Below are positions 43,484 to 52,776 of a DNA stretch of 64,000 bases, in pieces (positions within the stretch are counted from its first letter, which is position 1; every line of letters begins with the position of its first letter). Source of the DNA: Mycolicibacterium sp. P9-64 (lineage in GTDB: Bacteria; Actinomycetota; Actinomycetes; Mycobacteriales; Mycobacteriaceae). Below the pieces are notes generated by a model. It was not told the origin of the DNA, did no database searches, and saw nothing but the letters and a program-made list of their open reading frames with translations. Both the position numbers and the translations under genes were made by a program. The stretch spans positions 248,001 through 312,000 of the forward strand of contig NZ_NPKO01000006.1 in NCBI RefSeq assembly GCF_008329605.1, in the 5' to 3' direction.

Positions 43484-44251
43484 CTACCAGCGTCCCCAGC
43501 CGCCCCGTGGCGCGTCACCAGGCGTCGCCGAGTTCCGGTCCGGAGCACGTGGTGGGGGTGGTGTCGCGCTGAACGGCACCCGGGTGACCGGAGTACGCGT
43601 CACCCCGATCTCGGGCGTCTCCGACTGGGACGGTGCGGATCGACGCGGCGGCGCGTACCCGCCGGTCGGGGGCGTGGTGATCTGCTCGGCCGAGGGTGGA
43701 GGTGGGGGTGGGAGCGGAGGCGGCGGTGGCTCGACCGCCGATGACAGAGCCGGTGCCCGGCTGGCGGGCGCCGGACCCGCAGTGGTGGGGTTGGTCGGTG
43801 GCACGGGCGCGGCGTCCTCGGAGCCTGCACCGCGGGTGAGGAGAAGGACGCCGGTCAGCGCCAGCGCTACCACCGCCACTGCCGCACCTGCGGTCAATAC
43901 GCGCTTCGAGCGGTACCACGGGACGGCGACGGACACCTTGAAGTCCCAAGCCCCGCTGTTGACGAGCTTGGCCTCCCACGACCTGACGGGTGCAGCGCGA
44001 TGGCGCCCGGTGCGAGGCGCGAGCATGGCGGCCCACGGCGTCTCCTCGGCCTCGAGGACTTCCGGGTCGGGGTCCTCTGGGTCGTACTGCGCGGGATATC
44101 GGGGGTAGTCGGTGGGAGCGTCGTCGAACTCCGGCGCAGTCACCGGCTCGGCGGCCTCGACCTGCGCCCTGCCGAACCATCCGTCGTCCTCGGCGGGGTC
44201 GCCAACCCCGTAATCGAAGTCGAGTTCCCCGAGAATTCTGCGCTCGGTCAC
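43484..44251 (-). CDS. proline-rich single-pass membrane protein
   Basis: 255 residues: acidic cytoplasmic N-terminus (1-115), one membrane helix (VLTAGAAVAVVALALTGVLLL), and an external tail of about 115 residues rich in Pro, Thr and Ser, including a run of prolines. Such proteins are common in mycobacteria and of unknown role. Four bases separate its stop from the convergent regulator. Confidence 0.75.
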   Translation of the reverse strand: MTERRILGELDFDYGVGDPAEDDGWFGRAQVEAAEPVTAPEFDDAPTDYPRYPAQYDPEDPDPEVLEAEETPWAAMLAPRTGRHRAAPVRSWEAKLVNSGAWDFKVSVAVPWYRSKRVLTAGAAVAVVALALTGVLLLTRGAGSEDAAPVPPTNPTTAGPAPASRAPALSSAVEPPPPPLPPPPPPSAEQITTPPTGGYAPPRRSAPSQSETPEIGVTRTPVTRVPFSATPPPPRAPDRNSATPGDAPRGGWGRW

Positions 44252-44278
44252 ATGTCGATGCTAGTGCCGAGCGATTGC

Positions 44279-44707
44279 TCAGCGGATCTTCTCGCCGTAC
44301 ACGCGCTCGACGGCCAGCGTCATCAGCACCCTGCGCTCGGACACCATCACCGAGCGGTACTCGTCCCAGTCCGGATGCTCCCCCGCCGCCGCGCGGTAGT
44401 ACTCGACGAGTGCCTCGACCTCGGGTCCGTACGGGTCGGTGCCGGGACCGATGAGGGTGACCGATCCCTCGGCGGTCGCCCAGGCCCAACCGTCAGCGCT
44501 GGTCACCTCGAGCGCAGCACGTGGGTCGCGTCGAAGGTTGGCCGTCTTTGCCCGGCCGTCGGTCATCGAGACCCGAATGAGGTCGGCGTCCCGGTCGTAG
44601 GACGGCGTCACGGGCGACAGCTGTGGGAGCCCGGTGGCCTTGATGGTGGCGAGGACGCCGATTTGGGCTTCGGCCAGCAGGATACGAGGATCGAACGGCG
44701 CAGTCAT
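44279..44707 (-). CDS. PPOX-class F420-dependent oxidoreductase
   Basis: 142-residue split-barrel flavin/deazaflavin protein: QIGVLATIKATGLPQLSPVTPSYD, VSMTDGRAKTANLRRDPRAALEV, and C-terminal VYGEKIR. Related to the mycobacterial F420 family around Rv1155. ATG 44707 fits the family start, without a clear ribosome site. Confidence 0.85.
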   Translation of the reverse strand: MTAPFDPRILLAEAQIGVLATIKATGLPQLSPVTPSYDRDADLIRVSMTDGRAKTANLRRDPRAALEVTSADGWAWATAEGSVTLIGPGTDPYGPEVEALVEYYRAAAGEHPDWDEYRSVMVSERRVLMTLAVERVYGEKIR

Positions 44708-44768
44708 GTGAGGCGCAACACGAGGTCCCCGGTGGGCATTCCCCGTCGACCGCGCTCCGGGTGGAACG

Positions 44769-45671
44769 ATGGGTCTGGTGACTGAACTGCCCGCCGCTGT
44801 GCGGGAGATGGCCCACCGTGGACCGGAATGGGCGACGTGGATCGAGGCCCTGCCCAAGCTGGTTCGTCGCCAGATCGACGACTGGAATCTGACACCGGAC
44901 GGCGAGCCGACGAACGGCTACTGCTCGATCGTGCTGCCCACCCGTGCGGAGGACGGCACGGGGGTGATGCTCAAGGTCGCCTTCCCCGACGACGAATCGG
45001 AGCACGAGCACCTGGCGCTTCGGCGTTGGGGCGGCAACGGCGCCGTGCGGCTATTGCGCGCCGACCCGCACCGCCGAAGCATGCTCCTCGAGCGGCTGTC
45101 CACACGAAACCTCAACGAGCTCTGGGACATCGAGGCGTGTGAGATCGTCGCCGCGCTCTACCGAAGGATCCACGTCCCCGCACTGCCCCAGCTGCGCATG
45201 CTCACCGGATTGATCGAACAGTGGACAAGCGAGCTGACCGAACTGCCGCGCAGTGCCCCGATCCCCCGCAGGCTCGTCGAGCAGGCGATCACCCTCGGAC
45301 GCGACTTCGTCGTGGACCCGGCCAGCGCCGGCACGCTCATCCACGCCGACCTGCACTACGAGAACGTGCTTGCCGCCGATCGCGAACCGTGGCTGGTGAT
45401 CGACCCCAAACCGGTCAACGGAGACCCGCACTACGAGATCGCCCCGATGCTGTGGAATCGCTGGGAGGAGCTCGACGGCGACACCCGCGGCGGTGTCCGC
45501 CGACGCTTCCACGCGTTGGTCGACGCGGCGGGTCTGGACGAGGACCGCGCGCGAGCCTGGGTCGTCGTCAGGATGGTTCACAACGCCATGTGGGAGCTGG
45601 CCGACGAAGGCGAGCTGGACCGGGACTGGCTCACGACGTGCGTGGCGATCGCCAAGGCCGTTCAGGACTGA
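44769..45671 (+). CDS. aminoglycoside/streptomycin 6-kinase-like phosphotransferase
   Basis: 300 residues of the APH(6)/hydroxyurea kinase family: MLKVAFPDDESEHEHLALRRW (ATP lysine), LIHADLHYENVLAADR (catalytic loop) and LVIDPKPVNGDPHYEIAPML (metal Asp). APH(6) proteins inactivate streptomycin by phosphorylation at C6; environmental mycobacteria carry such genes with unproven activity. GGTGG before ATG 44769. Confidence 0.85.
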   Translation: MGLVTELPAAVREMAHRGPEWATWIEALPKLVRRQIDDWNLTPDGEPTNGYCSIVLPTRAEDGTGVMLKVAFPDDESEHEHLALRRWGGNGAVRLLRADPHRRSMLLERLSTRNLNELWDIEACEIVAALYRRIHVPALPQLRMLTGLIEQWTSELTELPRSAPIPRRLVEQAITLGRDFVVDPASAGTLIHADLHYENVLAADREPWLVIDPKPVNGDPHYEIAPMLWNRWEELDGDTRGGVRRRFHALVDAAGLDEDRARAWVVVRMVHNAMWELADEGELDRDWLTTCVAIAKAVQD

Positions 45672-45680
45672 CGACGGGTC

Positions 45681-46364
45681 TCAAACCTGGCGCGGCAGCT
45701 GCGCGGCGATGAGCGGCGCGATCTTGTCGGCCATGTAGGCGTGCCCGGCGTCGGTGGGATGCACGCCGTCCGCACCGATCAAGTCCGGCCTACCGACGAA
45801 CCACCGCTCGGCGATCGGATCGATCCACGTCGCCCCCATCGCCCTGGCCTGGCCGTACAACACGTCACGGACCTGAAGGACGTCCGGAGGGACGTCGGCC
45901 GTCGGCCACGGTGGGCCGATGACGATGAGCCGCGCCGACGGTGCGACCGCACGCGTGAAGAGGAAGCAGTCGAACGCCGCGCCTGCCAACAGCCCGGGAT
46001 CGACGCCCTTGTCGTTGCGCGACCCGAAGAACAGCACCACCGCGTCATCGGGCCGAACGGCAACCGGGGTCAAATCCCGGAAGACGCTGCCGCGATTGCC
46101 GCGGACGCCGTACCCGGCGCCGCCCTCCGCGGCGACGTCCGGCGTGATCTGGAAGCCCTGACGCGCGAGGGTCTGCCAGGAACGGGCGGCCCATCCGTTG
46201 GCGCCCTGGCCACCCTGGTCACTGCCGGTGGTGTACGAGTCGCCGATCACCGCAACGCGGCTCATCGGCGTGTCCCGGCTCGCCAGCGCGATGGGCGCCC
46301 TGGGTGCGCCGAGCGCACCCCCCAGAAGAGCGCACGCGACGACCAACACGGCCAGGCGACCCAT
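45681..46364 (-). CDS. secreted SGNH/GDSL hydrolase
   Basis: 227 residues with a signal peptide (MGRLAVLVVACALLGGALG) and SGNH blocks: VIGDSYTTG (nucleophile Ser), Gly in YGVRGNRG, GSRND and DGVHPTDAGHAYM (Asp, His). Acts on esters outside the membrane. Start ATG 46364 with GGGAGG. It follows a membrane acyltransferase on the same strand after 127 bp, a common pairing for O-acyl modification of surface glycans. Confidence 0.88.
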   Translation of the reverse strand: MGRLAVLVVACALLGGALGAPRAPIALASRDTPMSRVAVIGDSYTTGSDQGGQGANGWAARSWQTLARQGFQITPDVAAEGGAGYGVRGNRGSVFRDLTPVAVRPDDAVVLFFGSRNDKGVDPGLLAGAAFDCFLFTRAVAPSARLIVIGPPWPTADVPPDVLQVRDVLYGQARAMGATWIDPIAERWFVGRPDLIGADGVHPTDAGHAYMADKIAPLIAAQLPRQV

Positions 46365-46491
46365 TGCTACCTCCCCTGCCGACGGGCATCGCCAGCCTAT
46401 TTCCACTAGTGACCGAACGTTCCAACGGCTCGCTCTGAATGCAGGGCACTCGGTGTGCGCCCCAACATCATTCACGGGTCGAACCGGAGTG

Positions 46492-47733
46492 TCAGCCCGC
46501 GCGGGCCGACACATTCGGTGTGTCAGGACCCAGCGTACGGTCGATGTTCTGTAGCTTGGCTGTGCCCTGATCGAAGGGTGGATCGTCACGAGACGACATG
46601 GGCACCTCCCTGACGTCGACCATCCGGCGCATCCACCGTCGGGCCGGCTCCTCGACCACGTGATACAGCCCGGCTGCCAGCACCACGGCGAGCGCGATCA
46701 GGCCGACGACGGTGAACTTGCCCGACGTCCCGGCCAACACCAACCCGAACTGCTCGGTCGCCCAGATCCAGGCGGTGTGCACCAACTCGTGCACCATGTA
46801 CAGGCTGAACGAGATCTGCCCCAGGTACACCGCGACCCGGGTGGACAGCACCCACGGCAGGGTGCCCGAACCGATTGCCAGCGCGATGATCAGAGGCACG
46901 AACAGCACGTCGACCAGACCGCTGGCATCGCGCACCGTGGCCAGCGGGTGCGCGGAGAACAGGTAGAGCGTGCCGACGATGGCGCCGATCAGAAGAACCG
47001 ACAGGTAACCGGCGGCCGCCCGGGTCCGCTCGCTCGGGTGCAACCTGCGGACCGCGGCACAGGCCAGCGCTCCTGCGGTGAACTGCATGACGATGCGCGG
47101 TAGCCAGCTCCACGGTGTGTAGAACTGGCCAGACGCCAGCAACAACAGCACCGGAGGTAGCGACGCGGCAAGCGCCAGCCACAGCAGGCTCCTGGCGCGC
47201 GTCGCCCGTGCGATGCGGAAGATCACCAGGATCAGCGCGCCGAACATCAGGTAGGCCAGCCACTCGGCGCTGATCGACCAGGCGGGCCCGTCCCAGCTGG
47301 TCCCGTCGAAGAACGGCTCGAACCAGAGCTGCACCAGGAACAGCTGCCTGACGTAGCTGATCGCGTTGAGCGTGCCGACGTTCTCCGACGGCACATGGCC
47401 GACGTTGAGCGTGAAGATGATCCAGAGCGCCGCGAGGTGCAGGGTCACCAGGTACACCGGCCACACCCGCGCCAGCCGCAGCCACAGGAACCGCAGGGTT
47501 TCACGCGTCGACCACGAACGGCCCATCTTGTCCATGTAGTTCCAGGTCAGGACGAAGCCACTGAGGATGAAGAACAGGTCTACGCCCTGCGCCCCGCAGT
47601 CGAGGACGGGGGCAAGCGCCGAGGCGAAATCTGGGGCCGCCTGCCACAGCAGCGGACGAAAGTGAAACAGCACGACCCACAGTGCGGCGACGATGCGCAG
47701 GCCGGTCAGGGCCTTGATGTCTCCGCTGCGCAC
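46492..47733 (-). CDS. integral membrane acyltransferase 3 (OafA/NolL-like)
   Basis: 413 residues with about ten membrane helices. Family markers: LRIVAALWVVLFHFRPLL (active His in VLFHF), DLFFILSGFVLTW, WSISAEWLAYLMF, and FSLYMVHELVH. Transfers acyl groups to sugars or lipids at the membrane. GTG 47733 has AAGAGAG upstream and starts the homology; an in-frame extension to 47994 is not conserved-looking. Confidence 0.88.
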   Translation of the reverse strand: MRSGDIKALTGLRIVAALWVVLFHFRPLLWQAAPDFASALAPVLDCGAQGVDLFFILSGFVLTWNYMDKMGRSWSTRETLRFLWLRLARVWPVYLVTLHLAALWIIFTLNVGHVPSENVGTLNAISYVRQLFLVQLWFEPFFDGTSWDGPAWSISAEWLAYLMFGALILVIFRIARATRARSLLWLALAASLPPVLLLLASGQFYTPWSWLPRIVMQFTAGALACAAVRRLHPSERTRAAAGYLSVLLIGAIVGTLYLFSAHPLATVRDASGLVDVLFVPLIIALAIGSGTLPWVLSTRVAVYLGQISFSLYMVHELVHTAWIWATEQFGLVLAGTSGKFTVVGLIALAVVLAAGLYHVVEEPARRWMRRMVDVREVPMSSRDDPPFDQGTAKLQNIDRTLGPDTPNVSARAG

Positions 47734-48038
47734 AACACTCTCTTCGTATGAACTCTTGCTTTTTCGTTCGCGCCACTGCGTTCTCCGACCGGGCGTTCCG
47801 CCCATGGCGGTCTGGCATCCGGTAGCCATCGCAGGGTAGCAGCGTGATCGCGCCGCACGCGTGTTCGCAATGCTGTGTGGTTCCTGGCGATCCGGGGACT
47901 TGGCGATGACGTGCGGTTCAGCAAAGCCGCGTGGGCACGGCTGGTCTGCGCAAACGGTGCGCGGCGCACCGCCCAATCTCCATGCAACCTCCACGCTTTC
48001 TCCAAGTACGACGGCGTCGCGCTCGCCATTGTCGAGTC
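47734..48038. other. 305-bp divergent intergenic region
   Basis: Between the membrane acyltransferase and the rightward redox cluster. I see no gene; the frame in phase with the acyltransferase stays open to 47994 but codes nothing recognisable. Promoters for both directions must be here. Confidence 0.5.
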
Positions 48039-48713
48039 ATGGCAAACAACAGGATTCGAGGTCCGCTGGTGACCCTGGCCGCCGTGGCGGCGCTGGGCGG
48101 TGGACTGTGGTTCATCGACGTCTCTCGGGAGAACGCCGACACGCCGTCGGCCACGGCGGTCGCGCAGTCCACTTCGGTGGCCGCGCCGGTGCCGCCACCC
48201 CCACCGCCCGCGCCGGTCACACCGCCGCAGCCACAGTTCCCTGCGAAGGCCACCTACGTCGGCAAGATTCCGACGAAGACCGGCACGATCACGCTCGACA
48301 TCACGGTCAACGGCCCGAAGGCCGTCGCCTACGCGTGCGACGGCATCGCCGTCGAGGTGTGGATGAATGGCAAGGCGAGCAACGGGACCGTGGCACTGGC
48401 GAGCAGGGACGGGGCGAGCCGCCTCCAAGGCAAGCTTCAGGGCAACGCGGTGGTCGGCACACTGTGGATCGGTGACAAGAAGTGGGACTTCACCACTGGT
48501 CCGGCCGAGCCTCCCGCCGGCCTCTACGTCTACGAGAGCAGCGGCGTGCGCAACAGCTGGATCGTCGACGCCAAGGGTGGTGTCACGGGAGTGCAGCGCA
48601 GGGTCGACGGATCGACGGCGCCAGCTCCCGCGCTGACCACCGACGGTACCGCCGTTCTGGATGGCCGGACGGTGGCCGCGACGCGGGTCGACGGTGACGA
48701 AGATGTCAGCTGA
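48039..48713 (+). CDS. membrane-anchored protein of unknown function
   Basis: 224 residues: N-terminal anchor IRGPLVTLAAVAALGGGLWF, a linker with PPPPPPPAPVTPPQP, then a beta-rich external domain (ATYVGKIPTKTGTITLDITV onward). Start ATG 48039. It overlaps the next gene by 11 bp, so it is the first gene of the DUF6529/Rieske redox cluster. Family not recognised; secreted or surface-exposed role inferred. Confidence 0.78.
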   Translation: MANNRIRGPLVTLAAVAALGGGLWFIDVSRENADTPSATAVAQSTSVAAPVPPPPPPAPVTPPQPQFPAKATYVGKIPTKTGTITLDITVNGPKAVAYACDGIAVEVWMNGKASNGTVALASRDGASRLQGKLQGNAVVGTLWIGDKKWDFTTGPAEPPAGLYVYESSGVRNSWIVDAKGGVTGVQRRVDGSTAPAPALTTDGTAVLDGRTVAATRVDGDEDVS

Positions 48714-49260
48714 CACGCGCGCCAACTCGAAGGGCGGCGTCGCCGCCATGGTGATCGTGCTGATCGGCGCGGCGGTCGCCGTCGGCCTCGGGGTGTTCGG
48801 GAAGGTGCACGAGCCGCAGTTCTTCGCCGTGAACCTGGCGGGGTTCTCCAGCGGCACCGCGGCCAAGACGTGGACCGCGACGATCGCCGTCGGCCTTGCG
48901 CTCTTCCAGTTCGGGTCCGCCTTCGCGATGTACGGGCTTCTCCCGCGCGGCCGTGTGCCGTCGTGGGTGAGCAAGGCACACGTCTGGTCGGGTCGGCTGG
49001 CCGTTCTGGCCAGCATTCCGGTGGCCGTGCACTGCCTGTATGCGCTCGGGTTCGAGGCCACTGACACCAGGGTGCTGTTCCACTCGCTGTTCGGGTGCTT
49101 CTTCTACGGTGTGTTCGTCACGAAGATGCTGCTGCTCACCCGCAAGGGGCTCGCGCCGTGGGTGATTCCCGTCGCGGGAGGCCTGACCTTCTTCAGCCTG
49201 ATCTTCATCTGGCTGACGTCGGCGTTGTGGTTCTTCGAGACCAGCGGTGTCCATTTCTAG
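48703..49260 (+). CDS. DUF6529-family membrane protein, cytochrome b561-like
   Basis: 185 residues with five membrane helices (VAAMVIVLIGAAVAVGLGVF; TATIAVGLALFQFGSAFAMY; LAVLASIPVAVHCLYALGF; LFGCFFYGVFVTKMLLL; FFSLIFIWLTSALWFF). Histidines in helices (KAHVWSG, VAVHCLY, LFHSLFG) could bind heme, suggesting an electron-carrier membrane domain; that is inference. Overlaps the gene before it; 86 bp before the lipoprotein Rieske gene. Confidence 0.78.
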   Translation: MSADTRANSKGGVAAMVIVLIGAAVAVGLGVFGKVHEPQFFAVNLAGFSSGTAAKTWTATIAVGLALFQFGSAFAMYGLLPRGRVPSWVSKAHVWSGRLAVLASIPVAVHCLYALGFEATDTRVLFHSLFGCFFYGVFVTKMLLLTRKGLAPWVIPVAGGLTFFSLIFIWLTSALWFFETSGVHF

Positions 49261-49346
49261 AACCGATAGCCGCCCCCAAGGTTGGCAGTCCACAATCCCT
49301 CTTGTAGCCCAGCCCGCTACAGCCGAGCCCCAGCGAAAGAGCCCAC

Positions 49347-49790
49347 ATGAATCACGACGAGATCAAGACTCCCCGCCGAAACGTCATCGCAGGAGCGGGC
49401 CTCGGCCTGGCAGCCACCGCGCTCACCGCGTGCAGCAGCTACGGCAAGCCGGCAGCATCGTCGGCCAGTTCAGCGCCTGCGGCACCGGGATCCTCTGGAG
49501 CGCCAGCGACAGGGGCCGCGCTGGCCAAGACCGCCGACGTGCCCGTCGGCTCGGGGGTGATCGTGGGCGACATCGTCGTGACACAACCGACCGCCGGGGT
49601 GTTCAAGGGGTTCTCCACCGTGTGCCCGCACGCCGGGTGCAACGTCTCGAAGGTGCAGGACGGCAACATCGTGTGCCCTTGCCACGGAAGCATGTTCAGC
49701 CTCGAAGGCGCCGTGGTTCAGGGTCCGGCAAAGAAGCCGCTGGAGACGAAAGCCGTTTCCGTGCAGGGCGATTCCATCGTCGCGGGCTAG
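49347..49790 (+). CDS. exported Rieske 2Fe-2S lipoprotein
   Basis: 147 residues. Tat-type and lipoprotein signal in one (RRNVIAGAGLGLAATALTAC, lipid Cys29), a Ser/Ala/Pro linker to about residue 60, then a Rieske domain with CPHAGC (93-98) and CPCHGSMF (110-117). Tat export suits a protein folded with its iron-sulfur cluster. With the DUF6529 membrane protein it may form a small transmembrane electron chain. A short hairpin TGTAGC/GCTACA lies in the gap at 49303-49321. Confidence 0.92.
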   Translation: MNHDEIKTPRRNVIAGAGLGLAATALTACSSYGKPAASSASSAPAAPGSSGAPATGAALAKTADVPVGSGVIVGDIVVTQPTAGVFKGFSTVCPHAGCNVSKVQDGNIVCPCHGSMFSLEGAVVQGPAKKPLETKAVSVQGDSIVAG

Positions 49791-49844
49791 CGACCCCGAT
49801 ATCCCGTTGGGGGCCTGGGCCGCCGGGTGGGAGAATTGGCGGTC

Positions 49845-50438
49845 ATGACGACACGTTGGCAGGACACCGACGCACCGCGGGGCGACGACTACGACGCGCG
49901 GTGGCGCTCGCTCGCGGCCAACGGGCAGAACGTGCACGGCGAAGCGGACCTCGTCGAAAGCCTGCTTCGGGAGACGGGCGGCACCCGCGTCCTCGATGCC
50001 GGGTGCGGCACCGGCAGGGTGGCGATCGAGTTGGCGGACCGTGGATTCTCCGTCATCGGCGTGGACGTCGACCCCGCCATGTTGTCGGCGGCCCGCACGA
50101 AACGGCCGGAGCTCGCTTGGATTGAAGCCGATCTCACCGACATCGCGCAGGTAGTCCATGCGGAGTTCGACCTCGCACTGCTGGCAGGCAACGTGCTGAT
50201 CTTCGTTCAGCCGGGAACCGAGGGGGCCGTGGTGAGCGCCGTCGGCGATCGAGTGGCGCCCGCTGGACTGCTGGTGGCTGGGTTTTCGATCCGCCCAGAT
50301 CGCTTGTCGCTCAGCCACTATGACGAGCTGGCCGAGCAGGCGGGTCTGCAGCCCGTGGCCCGCTGGGCCACCTGGAGCCGCGAACCCTACGACGGCGGCG
50401 ACTATGCCGTGTCGGTCCACCGGAAGCCGGTGTCTTGA
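49845..50438 (+). CDS. class I SAM-dependent methyltransferase
   Basis: 197 residues. SAM motif I VLDAGCGTGRVAIELADRG, acidic motif II VIGVDVDPAML, and later FDLALLAGNVLIF. Substrate unknown. ATG 49845; a near-consensus AGAATT then 7 nt precede it. Its stop overlaps the next start (TTGA), so it is coupled to the phosphodiesterase gene. Confidence 0.87.
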   Translation: MTTRWQDTDAPRGDDYDARWRSLAANGQNVHGEADLVESLLRETGGTRVLDAGCGTGRVAIELADRGFSVIGVDVDPAMLSAARTKRPELAWIEADLTDIAQVVHAEFDLALLAGNVLIFVQPGTEGAVVSAVGDRVAPAGLLVAGFSIRPDRLSLSHYDELAEQAGLQPVARWATWSREPYDGGDYAVSVHRKPVS

Positions 50439-51571
50439 CGCTCCCCACGCCCGATACGGCGCTCCCCCATCTCAGCGACGTGGTGCCCGCGGTGCTCACC
50501 GCGATGGGAGCGACGGGATTCGAGAGTCGAATCAGCCTGCCCACCAACATCTCCGGTGCTTGTGTCCTGCTGATCGACGGCTTGGGCGCGGAACTCCTCG
50601 ACACGTACGCCGCCGACGCCCCCGTCCTTGCCGGGCTGCGCGGACAGACACTGAGCGTCGGGTTCCCGTCCACCACCGCGGCAGGTCTGGCCGCCGTCGG
50701 CACCGGCCACCACTCCGGTGAGCACGGCATGGTCGGGTACACCTTTCGGTTGCCAGGCACCGGCGTGATGAACGCCCTGAGCTGGCGCCCGCACCCGTCG
50801 GGCGACGACCTCCGCGCCACTGCCGAACCCGAACGGGTGCAACCCATGGCCACCACGTTCGAACGGGCCACGTCGTCTGGCATTGCGGTGAGCGTGGTCT
50901 CCGGGGCCCAATTCACCGACTCCGGGCTGACCCGCGCCGTGCTGCGTGGCGGTCGCTACGTCGGGGTGTACGCGATCGGAGACCTGGCCGCCCGCGTGCG
51001 TACGGCCGTCGTCGACGGCGGGTTCTGTTACGGCTACCACGCGGACCTCGACCTGGTCGGACACCTCCACGGCCCTGGTTCGGAGGCGTGGCGCTTGCAG
51101 TTGCGGCAAGTCGACCGACTAGTCGAATCGGTGGTCGAGGGATTGCCGCCCGGCGGTCTGCTCGCGGTCGTGGCCGACCACGGGATGGTCACCACGGCGC
51201 CGGCCGACGCGGTGGACGTCGACGCCGACCCTCTGCTGCTGGAGAGCGTGCAGGCGATCGGCGGCGAGGCCAGGGCACGCCACGTCTACGTCGAGGCCGG
51301 GGCACGCGACGACGTACTCGCCGCATGGCGCACGACGCTGGCAGACCGGGCATGGGTGGTGTCGCGCGACGAGGCGATCGCCGCCGGATGGTTCGGCCCG
51401 CGCGTCGCCGAAGAGATCCGGCCCCGCATCGGCGACGTCGTCGCCGCGGCCCGCGGATCGTCCTCGATGGTGCGAAGGACGGTGGAGCCGCTGGAGTCGT
51501 CGCTCATCGGGCACCACGGGTCGCTCACCACCGCCGAGCAGCACGTGCCACTGCTGTTGGCGTACGGCTGA
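50435..51571 (+). CDS. alkaline-phosphatase-fold phosphodiesterase/nucleotide pyrophosphatase
   Basis: 378 residues. VLLIDGLGAELL at the N-terminus, the catalytic VGFPSTTAAGLAAVGTGHHSGEHGM, GYHADLDLVGHLHG and VVADHGM give the metal-binding pattern of the type I phosphodiesterase / nucleotide pyrophosphatase family (Phosphodiest). TTG start coupled to the methyltransferase. Substrate unknown. Confidence 0.87.
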   Translation: MTLPTPDTALPHLSDVVPAVLTAMGATGFESRISLPTNISGACVLLIDGLGAELLDTYAADAPVLAGLRGQTLSVGFPSTTAAGLAAVGTGHHSGEHGMVGYTFRLPGTGVMNALSWRPHPSGDDLRATAEPERVQPMATTFERATSSGIAVSVVSGAQFTDSGLTRAVLRGGRYVGVYAIGDLAARVRTAVVDGGFCYGYHADLDLVGHLHGPGSEAWRLQLRQVDRLVESVVEGLPPGGLLAVVADHGMVTTAPADAVDVDADPLLLESVQAIGGEARARHVYVEAGARDDVLAAWRTTLADRAWVVSRDEAIAAGWFGPRVAEEIRPRIGDVVAAARGSSSMVRRTVEPLESSLIGHHGSLTTAEQHVPLLLAYG

Positions 51572-51721
51572 GGAGGCCTTCGGTCGAGCCCGGTACCGGG
51601 TAGCAGGCACGGACCGGTGTGCCGATCCGCAACGGGGATGGGTGCCACCGGCAATTGCCCCCCGCGCCGCCTTGGACCAGGGTCATTGTCAGCCCGGTAA
51701 CCGCAGCAGAGGAGATTCTCG

Positions 51722-52765
51722 ATGACGACATCACTGAACCGCAGCATTCACACCACCTCGCTCCTGGACGGTGAGATCGTCGAGGAGTCCGATCTGGGCT
51801 CGATGCGGCGCGTGACGGCGGACAACTTGCCCATCCTCAAGGGGCTCTCCATCAAGCGGGTGCTGCTCAACCCCGGTGCGATGCGGACCCCGCACTGGCA
51901 CGCCAACGCCAACGAACTCACCTACTGCGTCTCGGGAACCGCACTGGTCTCCATCCTCGACAGCGGCAGCAAGTTCTCGACCTTCATCGTCACCGCCGGG
52001 CAGATGTTCCACGCCGACTCCGGCTCGCTGCACCACATCGAGAACATCGGCGAGGACGTCGCCGAATTCATCATCGCCTTCCGCAACGAGCGCCCCGAGG
52101 ATTTCGGCTTCGGCGCCACACTGGGAGCCTTCAGCGATGCGGTGCTCGGCAATACCTACGATCTGCCCGCCGCCGACTTCTCCAAGATCCGCCGCAGCAC
52201 GACCGATCACAAGCTGGCCGCCCGCGTCGGCGACGCCGTCGTGCCCGATGCCGCTCACTTCAACGACCCACACAAATTCGACATCGAGGCCCAGTCCCCG
52301 GGACTGAACTACGCCAGTGGCAACGCCCGCTTCGCCCGCGACCAGTTCTGGCCCGCCCTCAAGGACATCTCGATGTACTCGCTGCGCGTGACCGAGGACG
52401 GTATGCGCGAACCGCACTGGCATCCGGTGACCGCCGAGATGGGCTACGTCCACTACGGGGACGCGCGCATGACCATCATGAATCCCGATGGCACGCTGGA
52501 CACCTGGAACCTCACCACCGGCGACATGTACTTCATCCCGCGTGCCTACCCCCACCACATCGAGAACATCGGCAGTGACGACTGGCACTTCCTGATCTTC
52601 TTCGACCAGCCCTTCCCCGCCGACATCGGCTACCGCGCCTCGGCGAGCGCCTACTCGCGCGAAGTCCTCGCCGCCACGTTCAACACCCACATCGACGACC
52701 TTCCACAGTTCCCCTTCACCCCCGCCGACCCGCTCGTCGTCACCCGCTCGAACCCCCTGGATTAA
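51722..52765 (+). CDS. bicupin protein, oxalate decarboxylase-like
   Basis: 347 residues with two cupin domains. Metal motifs HWHANANELTYC (first) and HWHPVTAEMGYV (second), and LHHIENIG / PHHIENIG. Both copies keep the His, His, Glu set. Oxalate decarboxylase and related bicupins use Mn2+; the actual reaction is not proven. GAGGAG ribosome site. Followed after 11 bp by yaaA. Confidence 0.87.
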   Translation: MTTSLNRSIHTTSLLDGEIVEESDLGSMRRVTADNLPILKGLSIKRVLLNPGAMRTPHWHANANELTYCVSGTALVSILDSGSKFSTFIVTAGQMFHADSGSLHHIENIGEDVAEFIIAFRNERPEDFGFGATLGAFSDAVLGNTYDLPAADFSKIRRSTTDHKLAARVGDAVVPDAAHFNDPHKFDIEAQSPGLNYASGNARFARDQFWPALKDISMYSLRVTEDGMREPHWHPVTAEMGYVHYGDARMTIMNPDGTLDTWNLTTGDMYFIPRAYPHHIENIGSDDWHFLIFFDQPFPADIGYRASASAYSREVLAATFNTHIDDLPQFPFTPADPLVVTRSNPLD

Positions 52766-52776
52766 CCTCAACGTCC

